Source of the DNA: Fen-1258 sp964441505
Lineage (GTDB): Bacteria > Bacteroidota > Ignavibacteria > Ignavibacteriales > Melioribacteraceae
Reading direction: 5' to 3'
NCBI GenBank assembly: GCA_964441505.1
Contig: CAYTUV010000007.1
Span: 62,001 to 126,000 of the forward strand
Length of the DNA stretch: 64,000 nucleotides
How positions within the stretch are numbered: position 1 is the stretch's first letter; each line of letters begins with the position of its first letter. Under the pieces are notes generated by a model. The model made no database searches. It was not told the origin of the DNA and was given only the letters and a program-made list of their open reading frames with translations. Of this stretch, positions 56,075 to 64,000 are shown one piece after another. A program made the position numbers and the translations under genes.

Positions 56075-56183
56075 GTGTTCCTCAAAAGATTTGTGATTTT
56101 TGAGGTAAAAGTATATTAATACAGTAAGGAAAGCGTTCAATCCGATTGGTTTGAACGTGCAAAACGCTGTTTGGACGAGATTC

Positions 56184-57821
56184 TTATGAATTAACTATTC
56201 TTTCAGTTGCCCCGTCAACAATCGAATTGGGATAACCAACGTATTTTAAAAGAGCAATCGCGTTTTTGCTGCTGGATTTACCGGAATGAAGCTTGTAATC
56301 AAAAACTAATCCGGTTTCGGTCATTGTTTCTCTAAAGTGAAAGTTCTGATAGCTTGCACTTAGAATGTCGGTTAATTGCAAGTCATGAGTAGCCACAATT
56401 ACAAAGTCTTTTTGATTATTTAAGAAGCGGAGTACTTCAATTGAAGCGGCGGTTCTCTCAATAGAATTCGTTCCGCGGAAAATCTCATCTATTAAAAATA
56501 AATGAACGCCCTCAGTTTTTGACGAATTGATAATTCTTAAAATTGATTCCACTTCCGACATATAATAGCTTTTCCCATTAATCAGGTCATCGCTTCTTTC
56601 TATTGATGAAACCACTTTGAGAAAAGGTGCTTCATACTTTTCGGCATAGCACATATTAAAAGTTTGCGCAAGAATTGCGTTTACTCCTAGTGTTTTCAAA
56701 AAGGTAGATTTGCCGGACATGTTTGATCCGGTGATGATCAGACATTTTGTGTCGAAGGTAAAATCATTTGGAATTGGATTAACAACTAAAGGATGGGAAA
56801 TTTTATCTACACAAAATTTTGGAGTATCGGTAAATATGGGATGACAATAATTAGGAAATTGTTTTCTATAGGACGCTACTGCAGTTAGTGCGTCGATATA
56901 TCCCACAATTTCAAAAATACGCTGCAAACTTTTTATGTTTTTCGTGAGACTATTAACTGCAGAAAAAAATGTGGTTATCGAAGAGAGAGTGTACATATTA
57001 TAATATATCATAAAAACATTCGTTGAATCATCGAATTGAAGTGAATAAACTTTTTTCCCGATGGACTTGGCGTATTTAAGCTCCTTTTTAAGCTCAGTCT
57101 TGATATCGGCAAATCGGGTCGGTAATAAATTGGCAACTTTGTGAGATATGCTTATTAGCGTGTTTAAGTATTTGAAAGAAACCACCAACTCGGTAAGTTT
57201 TTTTTCATACAACAGATAAATTATCGAGTTGACCACGAATACAAGAGCAATAAATCCCCAATGAATAAAATTGAGAAGAAATAATACTGGCACCCAAAAG
57301 CTTAAAGCTGATAGAAAGTAAAACAGAAAAGCATAACGCGGTTTATCCGGAAGAGGATGCCATAAAGAGTAAGCAAGATATTTAGCGGGCAACTTCGCTA
57401 ATCTTAAAAGTGCAACCTGGATATTCTGGCGTAAAGAAATATCTTCGGCAATTGAGGTTATGAACTTTTCTCTTTTGTTCAGCTCCTCTAAATCCGTTCT
57501 TGGATTTTTTAGCATATCGTAGAGAATCTGAGAACCGATTGGAGTAATTGTTCTGTTAATCACTTCGAACAATTCATTAAGATCAAGATCTTTCCAGGTT
57601 TCTTCGTCTATAGAATAAAAATCTTTTGCTTCTCTTTGTTTATTAAATCTGGAATAAAATTTTGATGTTTCCAAATCATATGGGGATTCTGGAAACTTGC
57701 CCCAGTCGGCATTAATTTTTTTGAGAAGTCTTCTCTTTTTGAAATAGGCTAAGATATTTATAAGAACCGCGATTGTGAAAATTGTGACGAGAAATAATAT
57801 AAGGTTGGTAAATGAGGTCAT
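56184..57821 (-). CDS. Membrane-anchored MutS-like ATPase
   Basis: 545 residues. Membrane helices at the N-terminus (FLVTIFTIAVLINILAYF) and near residues 165-215 (FLFYFLSALSFWVPVLFLL), a middle helical region, and a MutS ATPase domain: Walker A GSNMSGKSTFLK, ABC-like signature region and Walker B HLFLIDEIFRGTNSIER, then ATHDLQL. True MutS has a DNA mismatch-binding domain I, missing here. This fits the membrane-bound MutS family proteins of Bacteroidota relatives. A role in DNA repair is unproven. Confidence 0.85.
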   Translation of the reverse strand: MTSFTNLILFLVTIFTIAVLINILAYFKKRRLLKKINADWGKFPESPYDLETSKFYSRFNKQREAKDFYSIDEETWKDLDLNELFEVINRTITPIGSQILYDMLKNPRTDLEELNKREKFITSIAEDISLRQNIQVALLRLAKLPAKYLAYSLWHPLPDKPRYAFLFYFLSALSFWVPVLFLLNFIHWGFIALVFVVNSIIYLLYEKKLTELVVSFKYLNTLISISHKVANLLPTRFADIKTELKKELKYAKSIGKKVYSLQFDDSTNVFMIYYNMYTLSSITTFFSAVNSLTKNIKSLQRIFEIVGYIDALTAVASYRKQFPNYCHPIFTDTPKFCVDKISHPLVVNPIPNDFTFDTKCLIITGSNMSGKSTFLKTLGVNAILAQTFNMCYAEKYEAPFLKVVSSIERSDDLINGKSYYMSEVESILRIINSSKTEGVHLFLIDEIFRGTNSIERTAASIEVLRFLNNQKDFVIVATHDLQLTDILSASYQNFHFRETMTETGLVFDYKLHSGKSSSKNAIALLKYVGYPNSIVDGATERIVNS

Positions 57822-57941
57822 AATTTGTTGAACCCCTGTTTATTCTAAAAAGATTGTACTAAAAATAATTTTATTGTCAAACCAATTCACGATTTTCGTC
57901 GTGATAAACCGACCATTCGCAGGCGGGCTCAACGAAGCGTC

Positions 57942-57997
57942 GTCATGCCGAGCGGAGACGAGGCACAATTCCATTTCTCGACTTCGCTCGAAATGAC
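57942..57997. repeat. Short palindromic dispersed-repeat fragment
   Basis: GTCAT at 57942 and ATGAC at 57993 bound about 56 bases of CGAG-rich sequence (GAGCGGAGACGAGGC, CTCGACTTCGCTCG), which resembles palindromic intergenic repeats of this lineage. The end CGAAATGAC also occurs at 63062-63070. Confidence 0.5.
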
Positions 57998-58032
57998 TGT
58001 AGATCATTTTGAGGCAACCTTTCTATTGAAAT

Positions 58033-59397
58033 CTATAAAATATATTTACTCAAATCTCTGTTCTTAACAATCTTATCAAGTTTTTGGTGTACCATTTTAC
58101 CGCTAATCTCAATTTCTCCTTCCGGCATTTTATCCGGTACTTCAAATAGAATATCTTCAAGAAGAGTTGTGAGAATTGTGTGCAGTCTTCGCGCACCAAT
58201 GTTTTCCACCTGATCATTCACAACAGCGGCAGTGCGCGCTACTTCCTTAATAGCATCTTCCTTGAATGAAATATCAACACCTTCTGTTTGAAGCAATGCA
58301 GAATATTGTTTGAGCAAAGCATTCTTTGGAAGGGTTAGAATTTTTACAAAGTCCTCTTCGTTTAAACTTTTCAATTCAACTCGGATAGGAAAACGTCCTT
58401 GAAGTTCGGGAATCAGATCGCTCGGCTTCGAAACATGGAATGCGCCCGATGCGATAAATAAAATGTGATCTGTTTTTACGGGTCCATATTTTGTATTAAC
58501 GGTTGATCCTTCAACTATAGGAAGAAGGTCGCGCTGAACGCCTTCACGTGAGACATCAGGCCCCTGCTGACTTTTAGCTCCGGCGATTTTATCGATTTCA
58601 TCAATAAAAACAATTCCGGATTCCTGCACCCGCTGAACAGCTTCCCGCTGAACAACTTCCATATCAATTAACTTTTCAGCTTCTTCCTGCGCAATTAATT
58701 TTCTCGCTTCGCGGATTGGAGTTTTGCGCTTCTTCTTTTTCTTTGGAACCATACTGCTCATCATTTCCTGTAGATTCATGGTCATATCGTCCATTCCCAT
58801 TGGTCCGAGAACCTGCATTCCAAATGCCGGGGCGGTTGTGTCAAATTCGATCAGTTTATCATCCATTTCACCGTTGCGAAGTTTCTCGCGCATCCATTCA
58901 CGGGTTTTCTCATTTCTCAATTCTTCGCTTTCGCTATTTTCCTCTTCAACCGTATTTGCTTTCTTTACCGGAGGAATTAATTGATCCAAGATTCTTTCCT
59001 CTGCCATCCGTTCTGCTTTCTCCTGTACTTCAAGAGTCTTTTCAGAACGAACCATGCTGACAGATAGTTCTGCGAGATCACGAATCATCGATTCAACATC
59101 CCGTCCGACGTAACCAACTTCTGTATATTTAGAAGCCTCGACTTTTATGAACGGTGCGCCGGAAAGTTTTGCAAGGCGACGGGCAATTTCAGTCTTGCCA
59201 ACGCCGGTCGGTCCAATCAATATTATATTGTTCGGCATAATCTCTTCTCGCATGCTCTCATCAACCTGGCGGCGTCTCCATCTGTTTCTCAACGCAATAG
59301 CAACAGCGCGTTTTGCATCGTCTTGTCCTATAATATATTTATCCAGCTCTTTTACAATTTGCGTAGGTGTAAGATCTTTTGTGATATTGTTCTTCAT
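58033..59397 (-). CDS. hslU: ATP-dependent protease ATPase subunit HslU
   Basis: 454 residues from the ATG at 59397, which has GAGG upstream; an ATG at 59412 overlapping the hslV stop is also possible and would add five residues. Walker A in IGPTGVGKTE, Walker B FIDEID, pore motif EVGYVGRDV, and the C-terminal helices that dock on HslV. It unfolds and threads proteins into HslV. An acidic I-domain (about 140-220) varies as usual. Directly follows hslV. Very confident. Confidence 0.97.
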   Translation of the reverse strand: MKNNITKDLTPTQIVKELDKYIIGQDDAKRAVAIALRNRWRRRQVDESMREEIMPNNIILIGPTGVGKTEIARRLAKLSGAPFIKVEASKYTEVGYVGRDVESMIRDLAELSVSMVRSEKTLEVQEKAERMAEERILDQLIPPVKKANTVEEENSESEELRNEKTREWMREKLRNGEMDDKLIEFDTTAPAFGMQVLGPMGMDDMTMNLQEMMSSMVPKKKKKRKTPIREARKLIAQEEAEKLIDMEVVQREAVQRVQESGIVFIDEIDKIAGAKSQQGPDVSREGVQRDLLPIVEGSTVNTKYGPVKTDHILFIASGAFHVSKPSDLIPELQGRFPIRVELKSLNEEDFVKILTLPKNALLKQYSALLQTEGVDISFKEDAIKEVARTAAVVNDQVENIGARRLHTILTTLLEDILFEVPDKMPEGEIEISGKMVHQKLDKIVKNRDLSKYIL

Positions 59398-59408
59398 TAC
59401 TAGTTTCC

Positions 59409-59945
59409 TCATTTGTCGATTACTTCAACAGTAATTTTATCGTTTGTGTAGATGCAGATGTCTGCGGCTACTTTTAATGATTCTTCTACAATTTCTTTAG
59501 CGGAAAGGTTACCATATTTCTTTAACATCTTTGCTGCAGCGAGGGCGTACATACCGCCGCTTCCGATTGCTACAATTCCATCTTCCGGTTCAATAACGTC
59601 TCCTGTTCCGGAGACAACGTATGCCTTCTCCTCAGAAACTATTGCAAGCATAGCCTCTAATCTTCGTAAATATTTGTCCGTGCGCCAGTCTTTTGCCAAT
59701 TCTACAACTGCACGACTAACGTTGCCGCTATATGCTTCAAGTTTTTCTTCAAAACGCTGAAGTAATGTGAATGCATCGGCGGTAGAGCCGGCGAATCCGG
59801 TAATAACTTTTCCATTAAGAAGTTTACGGATCTTCATCGAGTTATGTTTCATAACAGTGTTGCCGAGCGTTACCTGTCCGTCCCCGCCGAGAGCAGTCTG
59901 CCCGTTATGAATAATTCCTATAATTGTTGTTGATCGTATTTTCAT
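59409..59945 (-). CDS. hslV: ATP-dependent protease subunit HslV
   Basis: 178 residues, normal length. The N-terminal peptide MKIRS before TTIIGI is removed to expose the catalytic Thr; GGDGQVTLGNTVMK and the Lys at KIRKL, GFAGSTADAF follow as in all HslV. HslV forms a double hexamer, a proteasome-like peptidase that works with HslU, mostly on misfolded proteins at stress. AAAAGGA precedes the ATG. It is 12 bases from the downstream hslU start. Confidence 0.97.
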   Translation of the reverse strand: MKIRSTTIIGIIHNGQTALGGDGQVTLGNTVMKHNSMKIRKLLNGKVITGFAGSTADAFTLLQRFEEKLEAYSGNVSRAVVELAKDWRTDKYLRRLEAMLAIVSEEKAYVVSGTGDVIEPEDGIVAIGSGGMYALAAAKMLKKYGNLSAKEIVEESLKVAADICIYTNDKITVEVIDK

Positions 59946-60011
59946 TTTAAGTTCCTTTTGATTTTTCTCTAACCACTCTCATAGTACAATATTTTCAGAA
60001 TAAAATTTAAT

Positions 60012-60110
60012 GGAACGCGGATGACACGGATTCAACAGATTTTCGCGGATTTAACCTGCCTACCGCAGGCAGGTCTGTGTAAATCCGTTTAATCCGTTTT
60101 ATCTGTGTGC
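60012..60110. repeat. Palindromic dispersed-repeat element
   Basis: GGAACGCGGATGACACGGATT begins the element (in part), then CGCGGATTTAA, and on the other side AAATCCGTTTAATCCG and TCTGTGTGC in the reverse sense. Its centre is a perfect 7-bp hairpin, CCTGCCT-ACCGC-AGGCAGG (60055-60073). It fills most of the gap between hslV and the next genes and codes for nothing I can see. Confidence 0.6.
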
Positions 60111-60172
60111 TATTTTTTTACAACCTATTTCAAATACTCATTAACCTGGCAACACTAAGGATAAAGGGAGAG

Positions 60173-60790
60173 CTATTTAATTTTTACCGGAAATATCCTT
60201 GGTACTCTCTTCTGATATTCTTTGTATTCATCACCAAACATTTCAATTAGTTTTCGCTCTTCATAAATAGAGCCGATATAAAAATAAGCAATTATACAAA
60301 GGTACATAGTTATATAGAACACAGTCATCGTTGGCCGAAATCCTAAAAACAAAATCGAAAACAGGTAAATCGGATGACGCACAAACTTAAATGCGCCTGA
60401 AATTTTAAATGTCTGTTTTTCATCCAGATCGCTTACGTTATATCCGCCATTCATATAGCGATTGATTTGAGCAATTCCAACGAACTCTTTCCAGTCAATT
60501 CCACGTGAAGCCCAGACTAATCCAACGAGTGAAAGAATCTACAGTACAAATGTAATGATATCGAATGGAAAGCGTAAATCGTAAACTATTATATCTGGTT
60601 TTGGCGAAACAGCGTAAAACGCCATGAAAAAAATTACGGATGAGACATTGTAGAATAAGCGATAGAACGCAATCTTATTCCCTAACTTTTCTGCAAGAGC
60701 CCGTTTTATTTTTAAAGAAGCTAGCCATGTATGAGAGTAGGCAAAAAGTGTAAATAGCAGGATAATGGAAATTACTTCAACAAAGATCAT
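60173..60790 (-). pseudogene. Isoprenylcysteine/phospholipid methyltransferase-like gene split by an in-frame TAG
   Basis: One frame of 205 codons reads through except for a TAG at 60539-60541. The first part (LLFTLFAYSHTWLAS, YNVSSVIFFMAFYAV) is followed, after TAG, by ILSLVGLVWASRGIDW and then FKFVRHPIYLFSILFLG, YIGSIYEERKLIEMFG and EYQKRVPRIFP, the hallmarks of the ICMT/PEMT-like membrane methyltransferase family. The second part begins again with an internal ATG but would lack the first two helices. Its start overlaps the rpoN stop (ATGA), so it belongs to that operon. Recent nonsense mutation, readthrough or sequence error. Confidence 0.85.
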
Positions 60791-62256
60791 AGTTCCTTTC
60801 GCAAGCGTGCGACAGGTATTTTAAGAGCTTCGCGATACTTGGCAATTGTCCGGCGCGCCACGTGTATTCCCCTCTCTTGAAGAATGATTGCAATTTTGTC
60901 GTCGCTATACGGATTATCTTTGGGCTCGTTATCGCAAATTTCTTTAATAAGTTCTTTGATATGTTTATTCGAAATGTCATCCCCGGAATCGGTGGACAAA
61001 CCTTCGCTGAAGAAATATTTCAATTCATGAATACCCTGAGGGCTCTGCACAAATTTTCCGTTGACAACGCGGCTGATAGTCGAGATATCCATTCCGATCT
61101 CTTCGGCAATATACTTGTATATCATAGGCTTTAGAAAACGGGGGCCGCTTTCAAAAAATTCATATTGTCTTTCAAGAATGGCGCGCATGATTTTCATAAG
61201 AGTATTGCGGCGCTGATGCAATGATGCGATGAACCATTTTGCGGATTCGAATTTCTCCCGCAGAAATTTATAGGTTTCCTTTTCGCGTGGAGAAATTTTT
61301 CGCTTATGTTTTTTCGTATCGATCATTTCAAGATATGTACGGCTGATTGTAACTGACGGAACGCTTCTGTCATTCAATGTAACAATATAATTGTCTTCAA
61401 CTTTTTCTATCAGAAAGTCCGGGGTGATCTGATTCATCTCTTCGGAATCGATATTCCCTTCACCCGGTTTGGGATTCAACTTCTGAATTACATCAATTGT
61501 GGTGCGCAAAGTTTCTTTCGATAGATTCATTTCTTTCTGAATCGTATCGAAACGCCTGTTGGCAAAATCATCAAAATGTTCCGCAATAATTTTTTCTGCC
61601 AGATAAGAATAATATGGATCGTATGAGGAATTTTTTATTTGGACGAGCAGGCATTCCTGCAAACTGCGGGTTGCAACGCCAACAGGCTCCAGTGTCTGAA
61701 TCTGTCTCAGAATCTTTTCGGCTTTTTCTAATGTAACATCGATTTTTTCAAACAACGTCAATTCATCAACAATCTTTGCCAGATCTGCTTTGAAGTAGCC
61801 GTCTTTGTCCAAACTGCCGATAATGTTTTCGCCAAGAATAGTTTCTTCTTCTGTAAAATCGAGCATATGCAGCTGATCTATTAGATTTTCTCTCATTGAT
61901 TTTCTTTGCGGTGCAATCGGCTGGACTTTTTCTTCATCGCGGCTTCTGTTCAAACGGTCGAATTCATGTTCGGATTCGGTCTCGTTCATATAATCTTCTA
62001 TCTCGAACTCATCATCTTTGCTATCGTATTTCTCTTCTTCGTCATCGGAGGTCGTTACTTCGTCTGTATCATCATCCTTTTCCTGTTCAAGATCGTACTC
62101 TTCATCAAGAGTTTCTTCCAGGATAGGATTCAACTCGAGCTCGGTTTTAATGCGCTGTTCGAGAGCAAGCGTATTTAATTGGAGCAGTTTCTGATATTGA
62201 ATCTGTTGAGGTGAAAGTTTTTGTTGTAATGATAATTTATGTTGAAGCGATAGCAT
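60787..62256 (-). CDS. rpoN: RNA polymerase sigma-54 factor
   Basis: 489 residues, normal. Region I is the Gln/Leu-rich N-terminus (SLQQKLSPQQIQYQKLLQL) that contacts core polymerase and activators; region II is acidic; region III holds the HTH; the C-terminal RpoN box is ARRTIAKYREALKIP. It directs transcription from -24/-12 promoters, which need an AAA+ activator; none of the receivers in this window has that domain. It follows the DUF3109 gene by two bases and overlaps the methyltransferase pseudogene by four. Confidence 0.97.
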   Translation of the reverse strand: MLSLQHKLSLQQKLSPQQIQYQKLLQLNTLALEQRIKTELELNPILEETLDEEYDLEQEKDDDTDEVTTSDDEEEKYDSKDDEFEIEDYMNETESEHEFDRLNRSRDEEKVQPIAPQRKSMRENLIDQLHMLDFTEEETILGENIIGSLDKDGYFKADLAKIVDELTLFEKIDVTLEKAEKILRQIQTLEPVGVATRSLQECLLVQIKNSSYDPYYSYLAEKIIAEHFDDFANRRFDTIQKEMNLSKETLRTTIDVIQKLNPKPGEGNIDSEEMNQITPDFLIEKVEDNYIVTLNDRSVPSVTISRTYLEMIDTKKHKRKISPREKETYKFLREKFESAKWFIASLHQRRNTLMKIMRAILERQYEFFESGPRFLKPMIYKYIAEEIGMDISTISRVVNGKFVQSPQGIHELKYFFSEGLSTDSGDDISNKHIKELIKEICDNEPKDNPYSDDKIAIILQERGIHVARRTIAKYREALKIPVARLRKEL

Positions 62257-62258
62257 AA

Positions 62259-62825
62259 TTATTTATCGACCGACCCTTTTGTTTTAGTAAACCAATCTTT
62301 GCCATATTCGCGTTCAAGAGATTCGCGGCAGAAATCTAAAATTTTTATCTGTGTAATATTCCCTTTTTCAAGCGCCGGTTGACATTCGGAATATTTTTCG
62401 AACCGTAAAACATCTCCGCCAAATTTCGAAATTCTAATAGGGAACAGATGACAAGAAACAGGTTTGATGAAATCAATCTTTCCATCACGATAAGCTCTTT
62501 CAATACCACACTTGGCAATATCTCCATCCCAAGTTACAAAAACGCAGGCTCTGTTGTTTAAACTTCTGGTCATAAGTTCGTTCTGTTTGTTAATCCAGAA
62601 TCCGTTCTTCTCAATTATTTCCCGGTGTTCTTTCGGTAAATACTCCATTACCACCGGAAGAATTTTATTTATTTCTTCGATCTCATTCCCCGTGATGGGT
62701 GCGCCAAACTCACTCTCCATGGTACAGCAAGCCCCTTTGCACTTTGAAAGATCGCAAGTGAAATTTACATTAGCAATTTCTCTGTTAACATACACGTCTT
62801 CTACTTCAATAAATTCGGGATTCAT
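62259..62825 (-). CDS. DUF3109 Cys-rich protein
   Basis: 188 residues with several conserved Cys: TCDLSKCKGACCTMES (four Cys close together), RACVFVTWDGDIAKCGIE, VSCHLFPIRI, and SECQPAL, CRESLERE. This Cys array fits DUF3109/YkgJ-like proteins, which are thought to bind a metal or Fe-S cluster. First gene of the rpoN operon. Function unknown; the Cys pattern is the only firm evidence. Confidence 0.85.
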   Translation of the reverse strand: MNPEFIEVEDVYVNREIANVNFTCDLSKCKGACCTMESEFGAPITGNEIEEINKILPVVMEYLPKEHREIIEKNGFWINKQNELMTRSLNNRACVFVTWDGDIAKCGIERAYRDGKIDFIKPVSCHLFPIRISKFGGDVLRFEKYSECQPALEKGNITQIKILDFCRESLEREYGKDWFTKTKGSVDK

Positions 62826-62944
62826 ATCCTCTCTTTGCCGGTAAGGGCTCTAAACGCTAATGGGCTAAAAATTTTTGCGAAAAGATACAAATTTTGTAAT
62901 AGCAAAAAAAATAAACCCCCGCTCAGCTATAATTAAGAACCTAC

Positions 62945-63105
62945 CTGCCGTGTGTGTTGCACAAGGAAGCATGTCATTTCGAAGGAGTGCCGTTTTGTGG
63001 AACGACTGAGAAATCTTACGATAATGTTACATAAAGATTTCTCACCACAAAAAACGTGGTTCGAAATGACAGTGAAAGGAGTTCTGCAACATGCTCGCCA
63101 GGCAG
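62945..63105. repeat. Palindromic MITE-like element
   Basis: The 337-base gap between DUF3109 and the SDR gene holds nested inverted repeats. The outermost arms are CTGCC/GGCAG (62945-62949, 63101-63105) and GTTGCA/TGCAAC (62956-62961, 63085-63090), then TGTCATTTCGAA/TTCGAAATGACA (62972-62983, 63060-63071), and GAGAAATCTT/AAGATTTCTC (63008-63017, 63034-63043). The rest of the gap (62826-62944) would hold the DUF3109 promoter. No gene is visible. Such elements spread without their own transposase. Confidence 0.7.
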
Positions 63106-63162
63106 ATTGAACGTGTAGAATTAAATTGTAAACAGTAAATTGCATATAAAAAGGCGGACTTC

Positions 63163-63927
63163 TTGAATTTCAAGAACAAAGTTGTTTTAATAACAGGTGC
63201 CTCTTCCGGAATCGGAAAAGCAATAGCACGTCAATTAGCAGAAGAAAATTGCAGACTTGTCTTACTTGCCCGGAGAATTGAATTACTGGAACATTTAAAC
63301 AAGGAATTGCAGCTAACCGATGACAAAGTTCTAATTATCAAATGTGATGTTGGCAAAAAAGAAGAAGTTGCTTCTGCTTATGAAAAGATAAAAGAAAGAT
63401 TCGGCGGTGTTGATATTGCAATACTTAACGCCGGCTACGGTCACGAAGTAACAGTTCAAAATTATAATTCCAGATTTGCAGAAGACACATTCGGTGCTAA
63501 CATTTTTGGTATTGTATATTGGGTCGAACAGCTTCTTCCTAGATTTATTGAGAAGAAGGAGGGTGTGATTGTTGGGGTATCAAGTCTTGCCGATAACCGT
63601 GGATACTCCGGCAGCGGATTCTATTGTGCAAGCAAAGCAGCGGCGTCTGTATATCTTGAAGGGTTACGGATAGAATTAAAACCGAGAGGCATTAAAGTTA
63701 TAACGGTAAAGCCCGGATTTGTTAGAACCCCAATGACTGAAAAAAATAAATATCAAATGCCGATGCTAATGGAACCGGAAAAGGCAGCGCAGATTATTAC
63801 AGAAGGAATTAAAAAAGAAAAAAACATTATTCAATTTCCATGGCAGATTGTTCTCGTAACAAGGCTTGTTGGGTTTCTGCCAAATAGTTTATATGAATGG
63901 CTTGCGGGGAAACAAAATAAAATATGA
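63163..63927 (+). CDS. Short-chain dehydrogenase/reductase
   Basis: 254 residues, TTG start with AAGGCGG upstream. Rossmann motif LITGASSGIGKAIA, then LLARRIELLEHL, ILNAGYG, the catalytic Ser in VGVSSLADN and Tyr-x3-Lys in FYCASKAAA. A classical NAD(P)-dependent SDR, probably acting on a ketone or alcohol. A hydrophobic helix near the end (IVLVTRLVGFLPNSLYEWL) could associate it with membranes. The stop overlaps the next start (ATGA). Confidence 0.93.
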   Translation: MNFKNKVVLITGASSGIGKAIARQLAEENCRLVLLARRIELLEHLNKELQLTDDKVLIIKCDVGKKEEVASAYEKIKERFGGVDIAILNAGYGHEVTVQNYNSRFAEDTFGANIFGIVYWVEQLLPRFIEKKEGVIVGVSSLADNRGYSGSGFYCASKAAASVYLEGLRIELKPRGIKVITVKPGFVRTPMTEKNKYQMPMLMEPEKAAQIITEGIKKEKNIIQFPWQIVLVTRLVGFLPNSLYEWLAGKQNKI

Positions 63928-64000
63928 ATTATAGGTTAAATAAAAATATGTTTGTGTTTTCGAAGCGGTTTTTTTATCTGCTTCTTCTTACTATTTCTAT
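63924..64000 (+). CDS. Start of an exported protein, truncated by the window end
   Basis: An ATG overlapping the SDR stop (ATGA) opens a frame with no stop to the window edge, reading MNYRLNKNMFVFSKRFFYLL and then LLTISI. The basic residues before a hydrophobic run look like a signal peptide; the second Met (residue 9) could also be the start. The coupling with the SDR gene suggests one operon. Too short to name. Confidence 0.55.
   Translation, partial: MNYRLNKNMFVFSKRFFYLLLLTIS

Noticed and set aside
1..64000. tRNA, rRNA, tmRNA, riboswitch, CRISPR array, IS or phage genes
   Set aside because: No cloverleaf with the usual TTCGA arm, no repeat-spacer series and no transposase or integrase motif found by eye. 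A tRNAscan or Rfam run could still find something missed.

Overview
The window is about 64 kb of AT-rich bacterial DNA, densely coded on both strands. It carries no rRNA, tRNA, CRISPR array, phage or transposase that I could recognise. The gene content (hslUV, rpoN, uvrB, valS, DUF3078, DUF4175, DUF4159, DUF3109, M64 and C1B peptidases, a TonB-dependent receptor with a carboxypeptidase-like N-terminus, a long PKD-repeat protein) points to the Bacteroidota/Chlorobiota/Ignavibacteriota lineage. Many starts have a clear Shine-Dalgarno sequence and some use GTG or TTG. That fits an Ignavibacteria-like organism better than classical Bacteroidetes, which largely lack such sites. The assignment is an inference.

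Region 1 (1-10.8 kb) is signalling and surface. A sensor histidine kinase whose 5' end lies outside the window overlaps a secreted LysM/FecR/Ig protein, followed by a 1594-residue PKD-repeat protein and a terminator. Then come two small orphan genes and a receiver-only response regulator. After them lie a possible 30-residue membrane peptide, a tandem pair of covarying RNA-like hairpins (10238-10353), and a second paralogous receiver. This small-gene and hairpin region is the best candidate for something undescribed.

Region 2 (10.8-28.8 kb) is mostly housekeeping and small metabolic genes: sufE, an outer-membrane DUF3078 protein, uvrB, a YdjM-like membrane protein, cstA, a C1 peptidase, an isoaspartyl peptidase, a HAD phosphatase, an enoyl-CoA hydratase-like protein, two VOC proteins, a class D beta-lactamase-like protein and a MOSC protein. 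It also holds an M1-like peptidase joined to an outer-membrane barrel. It shows gene decay too: a remnant of the C-terminus of an S9 peptidase, and an alpha/beta hydrolase cut by an in-frame TAG before its catalytic His.

Region 3 (28.8-45.8 kb) holds a kinase plus receiver pair, an ECF sigma/anti-sigma/periplasmic coiled-coil operon, a DUF4159-DUF4175 pair divergent from an M64 peptidase, a lipid kinase-like protein, a threonine dehydratase-like enzyme, a GAF-SpoIIE phosphatase and a TetR regulator with a candidate autoregulatory operator.

Region 4 (46-64 kb) holds valS, a dimethylargininase whose catalytic residues fix a GTG start, rubrerythrin, a cupin, an acid phosphatase, an AraC-type membrane regulator tail to tail with a TonB receptor, a membrane-bound MutS-like ATPase, hslVU, and a DUF3109-rpoN-methyltransferase operon whose last gene is broken by a second in-frame TAG. 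Three intergenic spaces here carry palindromic dispersed-repeat sequences. The window ends inside a new gene that overlaps the stop of a short-chain dehydrogenase.
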